From the NCBI GenBank assembly GCA_947471745.1, contig CANJKZ010000820.1:999501-1063500 (forward strand): a DNA stretch of 64,000 bases. The letters are read 5' to 3'. The notes under the pieces were generated by a model. That model ran no database searches and was not told the origin of the DNA. It saw nothing but the letters and a program-made list of their open reading frames with translations. Made by a program: the position numbers and the translations under genes. How positions within the stretch are numbered: the first letter of the stretch is position 1; every line of letters begins with the position of its first letter. The DNA is from Closterium sp. Naga37s-1 (lineage: Eukaryota > Streptophyta > Zygnematophyceae > Desmidiales > Closteriaceae). Positions 45,105 through 57,163 of the stretch are shown here, piece by piece.

Positions 45105-47820
45105 TGTCTAATTTAGTGTCTCCTGGTTGGAAGGAGGCAAGGCTGAAAATGACAGGTTCTGGGGTGCAGAGAGTCAGTAGTACTGCAGATGAACATGGAC
45201 GAGAGACTGATGAGGATCAAGTAGGTACTAATTATTCGCGGTGCGCTCATCGGGTATGCCTCAGCAGCTCAGCTGTAGGTCTAGGGGATTCGTTGGCTGG
45301 CAAACTCAGCTAATCATCGTCCGTTTCTGCTTCTTTCTTGCTCTAGGGCCGTACTTGTGTATGCAATTTACTCATGTAGGTGCCATGGCCTACCTACCGT
45401 AGTACCAGTTTGTGCTGTCAAGATTCATTGGGACTAGCCTACTCCAAGTCACTCTGTATGAATTTGTAGAAAGCGATATGGGTGGGTATATCCATGACAA
45501 GTCTGCAAAACAAATGTACATTATATATATGCTTGTTCCAATCTCCGTCAGACATGACGACTCACTTTCTGGCCATTGTCATCAGGGCTCTCGATTCATT
45601 TTGGGGCACACTGGCTGATCCGAGTTGTGACCTTGTACACCCTGCCTCTGCAGTGTGCCTTGGCAGTTGTACCCGAGAAATAGCAGTGTGTTTTTTTTGC
45701 GAGGTCGAATCTAGCAGGGTAAATTTTTTGAAAACACTGCTTAGCAAAAACCTTTGGGTTCCGTAGTTGATCCTGCCATGATCGAACCTGGGTCTTCCTG
45801 GCTCGATTGAAAGTGGTTTTTCCTCAACAGACAGAGACGGTGGTCGTGCGTAAGTGCGTGGTTGCTGAGGTTTTAGTGGTGCGAGTTGGGGAGATGAGAG
45901 TCCTGTCAGTGGGTCTTCCAGGTGCGGTCACTAGCGATAACGCACCAGTCTCTGTGCTAGAGCTGTATCTCTGGTGTTTCAAGGACTTCGCCGATTCTGG
46001 AATTTCAACAAACACTACTGAACACATTTCAGTCACGAACGCCACTCACTGAGCTAGAGCAAATCTTTGCTGCTTCAAGTACTTAGCGGATTCTGGAAAT
46101 TTCACTCACAAACGCTACCAGACACATTTCGCCTTAGGGGAAAAAGTTTGCAGGGTGTCTGCCGTATCGAGCCGGGAAACGGCAGTGTGGCACATAAGAG
46201 TTAACAGCATTTGCAGGGTTTGTTATTAGCCCTGCCTGACGATGACAGGGTGGACACCCAGCCAAACCCGAGTCTAGCAGTGCAGGTCCAAAATTTAACC
46301 ATGAAATGCAGGGCAAAAAGGGTAAAACGCCCTGCAATCCTGAGCCCTGATTGTCATATCATGAATGTTGACGCCAGGTGAAACAAGTGAACTCGATGAC
46401 CTGCCGCCTGGTGCGGTCTGCTCCTCGGGCGTGTCTGCAGTGGTCACAAGCAAGCCTCCGTTCTCTGCCGTACCGTGGCTGAAAATGACACCCTGATGCA
46501 GTGGTTCCAGATTTGTTACGCAATCGAAGAATGATATATACCAGATGCTCGTTTGAGTCAGACTATCTCTGGTGCAGAGATTTGTTTGCCAGCACCACTA
46601 CGGGCACAATGAACGTTGTAAATCTCGAATCGTAATGCACATTTTTGCTAAGCTTGCATTTGCAAAATGAGATATACCTGTGGAAAAGGCGCAGGTCTCA
46701 TGAATAAATACCCTCTCGTAACACCTTCACCTGTCTCAATCGTTTGTAGACCTTACAAGGATCAAGGGCTTTATCCCTGTCAGCTCGCGCATTAGGAAAC
46801 TCTAAAAAAAACGGTCACCTTGGAAAGTTGACAATCCCATCATTACAGCCCAATTCAGGTTCATATAGCAAGAAAACTGGTGTAAACCAATGCAGAATCC
46901 CGACGATCTGACGGTTTGTCTCAATTGTTAGCACAATGTGTCACTTGTGAATCATGGCAGGCATCATAGACCCATGGCACCGACTATCTTCACACGGTAC
47001 AGTACCCCCACCCACAAACACAACCGTCACGCACACCCCCCACCCCTCCCCGCCCCCGCACCCACTCTCCCCGCCTCTCGGCGTTCGCTACTGTAGTTGT
47101 TTCCCGTCTTGTACGACAATTGCTTGGCTTTTCGAGTTCCGTTCGGGTCCATGCCACCTCAGGAGGGTTGGTTGTCGTGCACCTCGCAAATTATGCGGCG
47201 AAATGAGGAAACACGGCAATGAGAATTGTCTTTCTTACAGAGCTAAGGCGTGCTCACCCTTCTTACAGAGCTAGGCGTGCTCACCCTTCTTACAGAGCTA
47301 GGCGTGCTCACCCTTCTTCTGACCTCTTACCTAAACTCCCTGTTTCGAAGTAATCGCTTCTTTCTGATCCATGAACACTGCTTTCTATCTTCGGCCTTGG
47401 CAAAAAATTGGAGGAAATCCTGGGAGGTGTTTTCGACGAATCAGAGAAGCTCTGTATGAAATCCTAGGAGTTGTACCTGCTGCAGCAGCAACTCTCCTTT
47501 GCAGCCTTCACAGCTATCACATTACTTGACGTCAATATCTCCCATTGATACTTCATTCAGCCCAATCACGACACCGCTCAGCACAGCACACGACTAGAAA
47601 CGACAATGGGTATTCAAGCATTTTCTATTCGCAGGTTCGCCGCCTGTTATCATGACGTGTGGTATCTTAATTCAAGCTACTCCGCCTACTTAGGAAAACA
47701 TACGTTTGCTATCAAACGGTTATTTCCACTCACAGCCAGCTCGGCGTTCGCTTCGGCGCATTTCTATATTTATCATCGCTTTTACTCAGTAGCGCCAGAC
47801 ACGCAGACTATCAAACGAAA
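44263..47820. other. Intergenic with local duplications, no gene seen
   Basis: 3' flank of the 705-residue gene: a 37-bp tandem duplication (gagtttcgcg...ttagcaaa) at about 44268-44332, an 11-bp inverted repeat gcatactcatc/gatgagtatgc at about 44343-44386, a ~90-bp tandem duplication at about 44720-44850, and an imperfect ~85-bp duplication at about 45955-46125. From 46340 to 47230 nothing is supported. The 3' part is the 5' flank of the kinase gene. Confidence 0.5.
47231..47316 (+). repeat. 27-bp tandem repeat with acceptor-like motif
   Basis: Three units of ttcttacagagctaggcgtg plus ctcaccc, each looking like a 3' splice site (cccttcttacag|). They lie about 500 bp upstream of the kinase start and might affect a leader intron. 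Confidence 0.7.
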
Positions 47821-50800
47821 ATGCTTTCAGCAGTTCCCGTCACGATCATGGCGGACGATCACAAGCTTAGAGCCCCTCCACCCGTCAGAGCCGCCTTTTA
47901 TCCCAGCAGTTTCTCCGTCGACTCCGCCGCCTCTATTAGCACTACCGACACGGCGTACCCCGAAGCAATGCCTCCGAGTCAGGCGGCTGAGCCGCGCAAA
48001 CTGACGCTCAATCCGCGCCACCACCCGCAGCTGCTTCTCGAGCTCAATCGTCTCCAACAAGAAATCGAGGCGCGCGGTGGCCACGCCGTTCTCGAATTCA
48101 CTGCCGCTACGAGTAATGAGATGCTGTCCAGCGGTAGAGAACAGGCGACTCAGCATCGGATGCCCTTATCGCCAGATAGTCCACCTGCTGCTCTTGATAC
48201 TTCTCCCGGCGCTACGGCAGCAGCTCCTCCTGCTGCGGCTTGGACTATCGGCGGTAGTCCGAGCACCAGTCTACTACTACCGCCGAAGTCGCCGGCGGGG
48301 CTTTGGAAAGGGCAGTGGCAGTCGCAGCGACCGCGTCAGCTCGTCAGACCGCCGTCCGTTCCAGCGCGGCTTGACAGCATGATGACGCAGCCGGCTCGTT
48401 ACACCGTGGGCCGCGGCGACGGTTGCCGTCAGTTTCGGAGCAATATTTATCCTTCTTCTCAAAGTACCTCCGCCGCGCCGCGGATGCGCATCGAGTCGCC
48501 CCGAAGCGGCCCGCAAGTCACGACGATCAGTCGCAGCGAATCAGTGTCTGAAATGGATAATAACGCCCCCGAGAGAACCGGCATCGCACGCGGCGGCGCA
48601 GTCAGTCCTCCGAGCCGGCCGTCTCGCGGCGTTGCGAATCACTGCCACGCCGCCATTTCGGCGCGATGGCGTATGAATGGACGACCTTTCCGCTCGTCGT
48701 CAAACATAGATTTGCCCGACATTGATTTCGCCAGCTCTGATGATACTACTACTGCTATGAGTAGTACTCGGAGCGCCAATACCGTATTGAGGGCAACGGC
48801 TGCTAGTGGCGCTAGCGGCGCTGCTGCTGCTTCCAGTCCTCCTGCTCCGCTGCCCGCGTCGCCAGCTGCGCCTCGCAGATATGCTCAGCGCGTGTTCGTC
48901 CAAACTCGGGATTTCGAATGCGTGCGAAGTCCGCGAACTTCGCAGCCGCCGCCAGGTGGCGTCGCTTCGCCTCGCGGAGAGCATCGCCTTAACGATAAAT
49001 CGAGTCCCAGCAGCAGCAACACCTCGCACAATTTCAGGGATCACAGCAGGAGCCACTCAAAACAGGGTTTCCCGTCTCCTTCCATGATGCACGGTGAAGC
49101 AGCGAGAGGAACGGTGCGTGTCTCTCACAGGAGCGCTAAGTCCCATGGTCGGGACTACGGGGTGTGTGATCAAACATCGACTACTAACGGTTTCCCGGGA
49201 ACCCCAGAAAATAAGAAACTCGCGGGCGCTGTGCAATGGCGAAGCGCGTCAGTTGCTGGCGACACAAGCTCAACGGATTGTCGCGAAGGCTTTCGCAGCA
49301 GAGGAGCTCCCTCACCCTCTTCCAAGCAAAACATGAAGCTCGTGCATGCGAACTCCAGCGGCGAAACCTGGGGAGAAGGGACCATATCACCAGCCACCAA
49401 TAATGGCCCCACAGTTCCAGCTCCCTCCCCACGTCAGCCTATCAACCACAGCATATCTGGATGCAGCTTCGGCCAGAAAGCAGATTCTGTGTCGTGCTCG
49501 CCACGTCAGCTGCAGCTGCGAGAGCGCATTTTGGGCATCCGATACAGTTGCGTGAGGGATAAGTTCCACATCAGCAAGGAGAAGATCGGCGAGGGAGGTA
49601 GCGGCGAAATCAGGAAATGCCTGGAATGGAGTACTGGAGCAGTGTTCGCTTGCAAGACGATTACCAAATCCAATATTAAGGTAAGGAACGATAAACTAAT
49701 TTGCAATGCAAGGTGCTCCTTGTGAAATCAATTGTTTACTTCCTCACGATTCCAATTTGACAGATTGTTCCTCCCTTCATCTTATCATCTGTGTGATTTT
49801 TCATGCAGACAAGAAGTGAGGTATCTGATTTGCGGACAGAAGTTCTCCTCATGGACCTTCTAAAATCGCATCGAGGAGTTGTGCAAGTGCACGAAGTATT
49901 TGAGGACGAGAAGGTACGTGTAATTGAGTCTCCCGCTATATTTAGTTCGTGCTACACTTCCTGCACTTCCACATCCTATGTACAAGCACCACATTTCACA
50001 AGTACCCTCATTTGCACAAAGATGTGGTGTCGGTCTCCTCTTCACTGGCCCATCTCCTCCACCCTTCAACTCCCTCTCATCCAGGCCGTCCATCTCGTCA
50101 TGGAACTATGCAACGGCGGCGATCTCTTTGACTTCATACAAAGCGCCCCCAATCGCCGTCTCAATGAGCGGCACGCGGCATCCGTGATGAGACAGCTGCT
50201 GGAAGCCCTCCACCACTGCCACTCCCTCGGTGTGCTTCACCGCGACGTGAAGCCCGAAAATATCCTCCTGTGCGACCGGATTTCTCAACAATCAGGCAAC
50301 GGGGAGGTGGAGATCAAGCTCAGTGATTTTGGAGTGGCTGGTTTTCTCGATGATGGTAAGGACAAAAACGGTCATATATTCTCGTTCCTATTCTCCTCGG
50401 ATCCAGCACATGTGTGTACCCATTCTGACATTTTCCCCCCAAACCACCCACTTCTCGGTTTCAGACGGTGTATGCACGGACACCACAGGCACATCAGAGT
50501 ACATGGCACCAGAGGTGGCCATGAAAGCACCCTACAACGCCAAGGCGGACATCTGGAGCGCGGGCGTCGTGCTGCACGCCATGCTAGCTGGCGCCCTCCC
50601 CTCCTGGGCGGCACTACCAGATCTGTTCAACGAGCAAGCTGGAAGCACGGGTGGCAGTAGCAGGAGGGGGAAGGGGAAACAGCAGGAGGGGAAGTCGATG
50701 CAGGAGGGTATTGCAAGGGATGAGCTGACTCTGAAGAGCCGGGTATGGAGGGGTGTGTCTGGGGAGGCTAAGGATCTGCTGAGAGCCTTGCTGAGGAAGG

Positions 50801-51315
50801 ACCCGGAAGAGAGGCCCTCGGCTCTGGAGGCATTGGGTGAGTGCTGTTCTCAAAATGTTGTTGGGTGGATGCGGTGCTAAAGCGGGTGGGGGTGCTTACG
50901 GAATGCTAGGTGTAGATGATAGCATGCTGTTTTGCATGCTAGGTTCCGTTGCTGACGTGGGTGGTCACCACGAGGTCTTGCTAGTCCGGATAGTTATTTT
51001 GTATTGCTGCTCGCGCTCACCATTGTGTGCTTATGCTTCCGCATCTCTCAATTTTCTCCTTTGCCAGTCCTTGGCTGCTTGATGATGATGCCGTACTTCA
51101 GTGCAACTGGTTTTTTTATTCTTTCTTTCTTTCATTTTTCTTTTTTTGTCGTGGAACATCTGGGGTGAAATGGTTACCGGTTTTATGATGGTAGTGCTCC
51201 TACATAAATGACACCTCAGAGAACCTCCCTCTGTTTTTGCTTCGACGCAGGTCATCCATGGTTAACCAGCACGACATGGTGCCAAAAGTTGGAGAGTAAT
51301 GAAGCAGTTAACTGA
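47821..51315 (+). CDS. CDPK-related Ser/Thr protein kinase, catalytically intact
   Basis: Five exons give 890 residues: 47821-49680, 49809-49913, 50085-50355, 50465-50836 and 51251-51315, phases 0, 0, 1, 1. Residues 1 to about 580 are Ser/Pro/Arg-rich disorder. The kinase domain has a Gly-rich loop GEGGSGEI (~590-597), Lys in FACKTITK (~612), alpha-C Glu in RTEVLLMD, HRDVKPEN (~707-714), DFG (~736-738), MAPEV (~759-763) and DIWSAGV. The activation segment GVCTDTTGTSEY has Thr/Ser residues that could be phosphorylated. The chain stops 20 or so residues after the domain (GHPWL...), with no EF-hands, so it is not a classical CDPK; CAMK-group CDPK-related or PEPC-kinase-related are the closest recalled groups. 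A basic Ser/Gly insert follows SWAALPDLF in the C-lobe. Cytosolic or nuclear Ser/Thr kinase activity is expected. A second Met at residue 10 could also start. Its exon borders are not duplicated. Confidence 0.85.
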
Positions 51316-51323
51316 AGACCATG

Positions 51324-51694
51324 ATCCTGGGAGGACGAGATTGCGTCCCAGCTAGCTGCAGTGGGCGTTAGAGTAGCGCCCAGCAAGACTGGCGGGGAAA
51401 GCAGCAGCACCGACGACGACGACGACGACACAAGAGCAAGGACGGGCGGCATTCCGGGATCGACCAATCACCGCGTGCCGCGTCAGCAGTGTACGCGTCA
51501 CAGGGGGGCAGCATGGGGACCACGTCAGTGTTTGAGCGGAACCGGCCGGAGTATACCCGACCTGCTCAGTGATCATGGGAGGGCGAGCAGTGGAGGGAGT
51601 GTGGGTTGGGCATCTGGAGTGGCCAGGCTAGGGGGGCTTGCGAGGGGGCTAACGCAGATGCTCAACATTCAAGGCGATCAGCACGCGAGCTGAG
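51324..51694 (+). pseudogene. Decayed duplicate of the 3' coding end of the 705-residue gene
   Basis: Matches 43863-44262 from the WEDEIASQLAAVGVRVAPSK segment to the terminal NIQGDQHAS and stop, with small indels that shift frame between the Asp run and the C-terminus. The 5' nine-tenths of the gene is absent. It begins nine bases after the stop codon of the kinase gene, so it probably lies in that gene's 3' untranslated region. Confidence 0.8.
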
Positions 51695-52456
51695 CGGGGA
51701 GATTTCGCGTTTAACAAAGCTTCCCTTTGTGATGGCAGTCAGTGGAAGGCGGAAGGCCGGGAGAGGCGGAGGGGGGGTTGGAGGCTCAAATCAAAGCCGG
51801 CCAGGCCAAGGGCCAGGCTCAAGGCCGGGTAACCGACGCTGTCTTGCATTCTGTGCGGCCTGCCAATCTGTGCTGGGGAGTTTCAAGCCAAGACGTCTGG
51901 GGCTTGCCCTTAGGAAGGTTGAATTGGTATGCTAGGACATGCATGGGGATTAGCATTGGCTGACTGGCGCCCGTGGGGTAGTTTTGGGAGCCGGGAGGAG
52001 TCAATAGGGCATGCTCTCTCTATAAGTGATGGGCTAGAGATGTTTGAGGCGGCTCAAAAGTTTTGAGGCGCCTCAAGAGCCGGGAGGAGTCAGTAGGGCA
52101 CGCTCTCTCTCCTTTGATGATGGGCGAAGGATAGGGAGTAGTTTGCAAGCTGTTCACAGGCAGGGTGCATGGAAGGGTGAATGGAAGGGTGAGAGGAAGC
52201 TTCGAGGGAAGGTCCAATGACTGGTTAGGGGAAGGCACTGGTTAGCAGACCGCAGGGGTATGGTTCCGTGATGGGCCGATGCAGCAGTCAGCTCTGGGCC
52301 TGCTTTTGAGGCGCTTCACATAAAAATCAGTCAGGGCATGCCATTGGCACAGGAATGAGACTGTCTGAGTGGGCCGGAGCATGTTTCTTATTACCCCTAA
52401 TAATCAGATTAGCTTGGGGAGTTCTGACTAATAGCTGCGGTTATTAGGGTTGCGCA

Positions 52457-53206
52457 CAGGCCCTCAGATTGGTTTGGGGGTACACTGAGGCCTCAGGGCA
52501 GTTTTTAGGAAATCAGAATCTGCCCTGAATTGTCAGGGCTGCACAGGGTGAGGTATCCTGAAATGTCAGTGCTACATTTGAGAGTATCCTGGCAGCTCAG
52601 TGCTACATTTCGTACAATCCTGTATATTTCGCGCGTGTTATGTTAGCGGGGATCGAAATGCTCTCCACATTCGAAGTGTGTAATTCTGGGGTGCAGCTGC
52701 AAGTGGCTGGCAGTGCAAGTCGCTGGCAGCTGCATGGTGCGAAAGTGTTACAGCACAGTACAAGGAGATGGCGAAGGTGGCGGTGAACATCGTGGGCCAA
52801 ATTGGATGGAAAAGCTGGCGCAAAACAATATTGTTATAGATTTTGTTGTTCGGCGAGTCGAACATGAAGTGTTGTAGTGGGTAAAGCGAAAGATTGCTAC
52901 GCAGTAGGTTGCCTGCTCGTTTCCAACTGGCTCCATCATCCGAAGCGTTCGCCTTGTACACTTTTGGCCCCAAAACCCAGGAGATTTTTCGTACAGTACA
53001 TCTTGCTTCAGGGCGAGATTCGACATTATCCTGAGTCGTCAGGGCTGAACCTACAGCGTTATCCTGAGTTTCAGTACGCAAAATAACCATTATACTGATT
53101 TTACAGGACAAGTAATTCCCTTATGCTGTTTTTTCAGGAGAAGCACACGACACCTATCCTGAATTCAGGAGAATCAGGATAAATTATCCTGGTAACATAG
53201 GCCCTG
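52457..53206. mobile_element. hAT-like non-autonomous element
   Basis: A 750-bp insert beginning CAGGCCCT and ending AGGCCCTG, between 8-bp direct repeats GTTGCGCA at 52449-52456 and 53207-53214. Eight-base target duplications and CAGG-type imperfect terminal repeats are typical of hAT. The paralogous segment at about 44945 lacks the insert and reads as an empty site. The interior has scattered atcctga/tcaggat motifs and no transposase. Confidence 0.75.
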
Positions 53207-53444
53207 GTTGCGCATAGGAAGGGGGTTGTGGGGGGGTTGGAGGGGGGATGGAGAGGGAGGGGAAGGGGGAGGGAGGGTGGGGAGGGAGGGGAAGGGGGAG
53301 GGGGGGTGGGGAGGGAGGGGAAGGGGAAGAGGGTGGGCAGGGTGGAGGGTGAGAGGGTGGAGGGCAAGAGGGTGGGGGGGAGGATGTGAGGGAGGGAGGG
53401 TGGAGGTATAAGGCTAGTGATGTCAAAATATTGTGCATAGTTAT

Positions 53445-56400
53445 TGTTGGAAACAACTAATTCTAAGCGCCTCTGTCGTGTCGAAACACCAAGGCACAAG
53501 CGAAGCACAACATATCGCAGCATCAGCGAGTCAACCCTCGGAGGTTGAGCAACTGCTGGAGGTTACGCGAAAGTCAAAGGTCAGCGACCTTTGACCTGAC
53601 AAGTACAGCGCGACAGCAAGGACACACAACTGACTCGTTACAGAGCAGTTGCCCGAGTCGTCACTGTATCGAACCGCAACAGCAACAGTAAAGCAGTTAT
53701 AACTGTATCCCTTCGTATTCCTTGTACTCTTATATAACCCTGTATCTCCTTGCTTTAATCAATCTACTTTGCCCTCACATACTAGCGCAAGGTGGTTCAC
53801 AACTCTTCATTAAACGCTTCCGCTATTACATCAGTCCTACCCAGAGTTCACCCCTGCAAAGATCCTAAGGGCTTTTTTCAGCCCAACATGGTATGAGAGC
53901 TATCAGGGGGAATTCAACTATCAAAACACCTACAACATCAGAAGACATGGCTACTCAGAAGGAAAGGAGTTCCTCTATTGGTTCTCCCGGCACTACTCCT
54001 ACTCCACCTCCTGCCTCTGGCCTACAGACAGCGGAGGGTACGGCAACAAGACCCAGGGCAACATCAACCGAGACTCCTGCGAATCAACCTGCAGGCTTCG
54101 ACCAGAGCATGATGGAGATTTTTTTCTCCTTCATGTCCTTCTACGAGCAACACCAGCAATCGGTACCTGCGCAATCACACAACAGCAACAACAACAACGA
54201 CGTGACTCGAATGACCCTTGACGGTTCATCCTACGCACGTGGAAATCAATAGCAGCAACCTACCTTTGCTCCGTATGAGCCCCAGCGCGGCTCCGTCAGC
54301 TTTATGCCACAACCGCAGCCTGCACCTGGACAGGAGAAACCACTGGACGCACTTCAAGTTCAGTCGCAGTTCGCGCACGTTTTAAAACTCCAGACGTCAA
54401 GGCCTTTCGACGGAAAGGACTTCTTCACCTGGTCGTTCAAGTTCGAGTTAATGATGGAAGGCGTGCAGATTCTTGGCTTCTTCGACGGATCCCTGCCATA
54501 CCCAACAAACGGCACACAGTACGAGAAGCAGCAGTACACCTATCAGTCAATGATGGCGTATACGATTCTACTGAGGAACATCACCCCGAACCAGCAGCAG
54601 AATATACGGTCTTACCAGGGATACGGCAACTCCGCCGAACTCGCATACAGCCACTTGAACAGCCTGTATCAAGCAACAGACAGCGTTAATCAGAGTCGGC
54701 TAATGGCGCAATTGACAACAGTGGAAATGAAACCAGGCGAAAAGGGAATAGCGTATATCAGCCACTGTCGCGAGTTACGCGACAAACTCCTTTGATGCGG
54801 AGGGTCGATATCTGAAGACGCCTTCGTGACAGTCATCATCGGCGGCCTCGGCCCTCAATGGCGCGCCACAAAGGCCATTCTCCGAGCTCATGGGAGAATC
54901 TCCGAGGCAACACTCTGCGCCGAAATACACGCCGAGCAACAAGACATGGACCTGCAAGAGGAACGGCACAAGAAGAAAGCATAAGTACCCGAATTCGCGT
55001 TTCACACTCAGCGACGCTACAACAACAACAACAACAACCGACAACAACCAAAGCCCGTACCTCCGTTCTGCAATCTCTGCAAGACGTCAGGACACCCGTG
55101 CACACACTGCCCGAATCGACAACAGTCAACACCGCCACAACGACAGCTTCGACCCTCAAGCAGTCAAGTCGCCTCCACGCAAACGAGCCCCACAAGTCAA
55201 CTACAGTCTTCAACGACATCGCCGTCAACACAATCTGCACAAGGAACAAGAAATATCGTCAGCTGCATGGCAAGATTGTCAGACTCCTACGTCACCGAGT
55301 CACCGCCACACTACTCACCGGAAGAACAACTCGACAACACCACACCTCGCCGCGAGTCACTTCAACCGAATCCAACGTACGCAGCCATCGCCCAGAGCGA
55401 GCCATCCGGGAAAGACACCTGGTTCTTGGACAGTTGCTGCGGACAGCACATGTGCTCCTCAGGACGCTTCGTGCAGCAAGAGTACCAACTCCAACGCGAA
55501 GTAGTCATCACCGACGCCAACAACCAAAACCTGCGCACACGACGACAAGGCGTGGTTCAACTTCAGTCAAGAGAGACAAACGTTATACTACAGATGTCAA
55601 AGGTATTAATTGCGGAGGGACTCGGCTACAACTTACTGAGCGTCAGCCAGTTGATGGCAAAAGGCGTTCACCTCGAAGCAGACAGCACCACCCAAGAGTT
55701 CAAGTTGTACCAGGGGAGAGGAGGTCTCTACATCGGCAAATCAGTCTTGAAGAACAATGTCTTCGTTCTCGACTTCGTTCCAGACCTCGGCACCGCCGAC
55801 AGCGACGGCATCGTCACCTTCACCTCTTGGACACATCCATCGGATCTTGACCCAGACTTCAGCCCCGGCAGTTTCTGGTATTCACACACGATACCTGAAG
55901 CGGAAAGAACAAGAGCGTTAGCGACAATTCAACATTCAGCAGCAGCAGAAACAACATCGGCAGCAGCAGAGACAACATCGGCAGCAGCAGAGACAACATC
56001 AGCAGCAGCAGAAACAACATCGGCAGCAGCAGAGACAACAACGGCAGCAGCAGAGATAACGGAGACAACAGCGGCAAGATCAACACCAATCGCTGGTCCT
56101 TCAACGGCACCGATCTTCGTCGACAACACACCACCGACATCCGCGCAGCAACTGCACCCAGCACCACGAGAAGTTCATCGAAGCGCCAACTTCACCGCCA
56201 GCTTCTATTCCAACTCCGGTATGTATCGGCGCTCACCCGGACATCGTGCCACCGAAGGAACCTAGCACGCAAGAATGGGACACCCAAGCAACACAGTGTT
56301 AAACAACACGATAAGAGCAGGCGTGCTCGACAAAGACTCTTTACTCCTAACTGACGGCAGAGAACTTCAGCGAGCCCGTGGAACATGCTTCACCTGTCCC

Positions 56401-57163
56401 GAAGCTGACTTACCGCATCAACCGTTCGCGTCTCACCACAACCCAAGCGCACCAGCTTACGCGCCACTCGAGAAGGTGTACAGCGACATCCTGTACAACC
56501 GCGAGCCTGGACAAAACGCTTACAATTACACCATCACCTTCATCGACGCATCCACTCGATACGTCTGGCACCTAAATCTTCCAAGCAAGGACATGGCCTT
56601 CGAAGCCTTCGTCGCCTGGCTTCCAGTAGCAGAACGAGAATCGGGCGTAAAACTCAAAAGCTTCCAGTCAGACGGAGGGGGAGAATACACCTCACAAAGG
56701 TTCAAAGAGTACTTGGCAGAAAGAGGAATCAAGCGACTCATCTCTCTCCCCTACGCCCATCAACAGCAGGGTGTAGCAGAAAGGATGAACAGGACCCTCC
56801 AGAACACCATGCGCAAGCTGCTACGTGGCATGCACCTGCCCAACCACCAGTGGCCCGAAGCAATGGACCACGCCGTCATGCTGCACAACTTGCTCTCGTC
56901 ATCATCGCTCCCGAACAACGCATCACCGCATCTGCTGTGGACAGGAAAACTGGGCAGCACAAAAATGTTAAGAGTCTTCGGCTGCATGGTACAGTACCGG
57001 CCTCCATCTGCACGAGCTGGCCGATTCTCACAACGCGCACAGTGGGGGCTACACCTAGGCATCGAAAAACACTACAACGCATGGAAGATTTTCGACGTCG
57101 AGACAAAGGAAACAGTAGCAGCACGTGATGTCATCTTCTACGAAAACCTCACCCTCCGGTATT
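53445..57163 (+). mobile_element. Ty1/copia element, 5' portion (broken, interrupted by another copia)
   Basis: 5' LTR 53445-53888 (TGTTGGAAAC...GCCCAACA) with a TATATAA box at 53731, then the primer-binding site tggtatgagagct. Downstream are parts of gag (54304-54795), protease (DSCCGQH-type region near 55430), integrase (56275-57163, with the DDE core and QQQGVAERMNRTLQ) and a 21-bp Ala-Ala-Ala-Glu-Thr-Thr-Ser repeat run (55935-56055). The element is cut at 57163 by the next copia in opposite orientation; its reverse transcriptase, RNase H and 3' LTR would lie beyond the window. It is a fossil with several breaks, of a different subfamily from the other two. Confidence 0.85.

Larger units (their letters stand above)
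51324..53432 (+). repeat. Derived copy of the segmental duplication
   Basis: Second copy of 43863-45104. It has a private ~100-bp tandem duplication (agccgggaggagtca...) at about 51990-52110 and the hAT-like insertion at 52457-53206. Similarity runs to within about 12 bases of the copia LTR at 53445. Confidence 0.75.

Noticed and set aside
45755-45775. gtagttgatcctgccatgat resembling the start of 18S rRNA
   Set aside because: Only about 12-13 bases agree and the sequence departs immediately on both sides; chance or a tiny relic at most.
46134-46340. tgcaggg/ccctgca motifs as the ends of another hAT element
   Set aside because: No matching pair of ends with an 8-bp direct repeat could be found.
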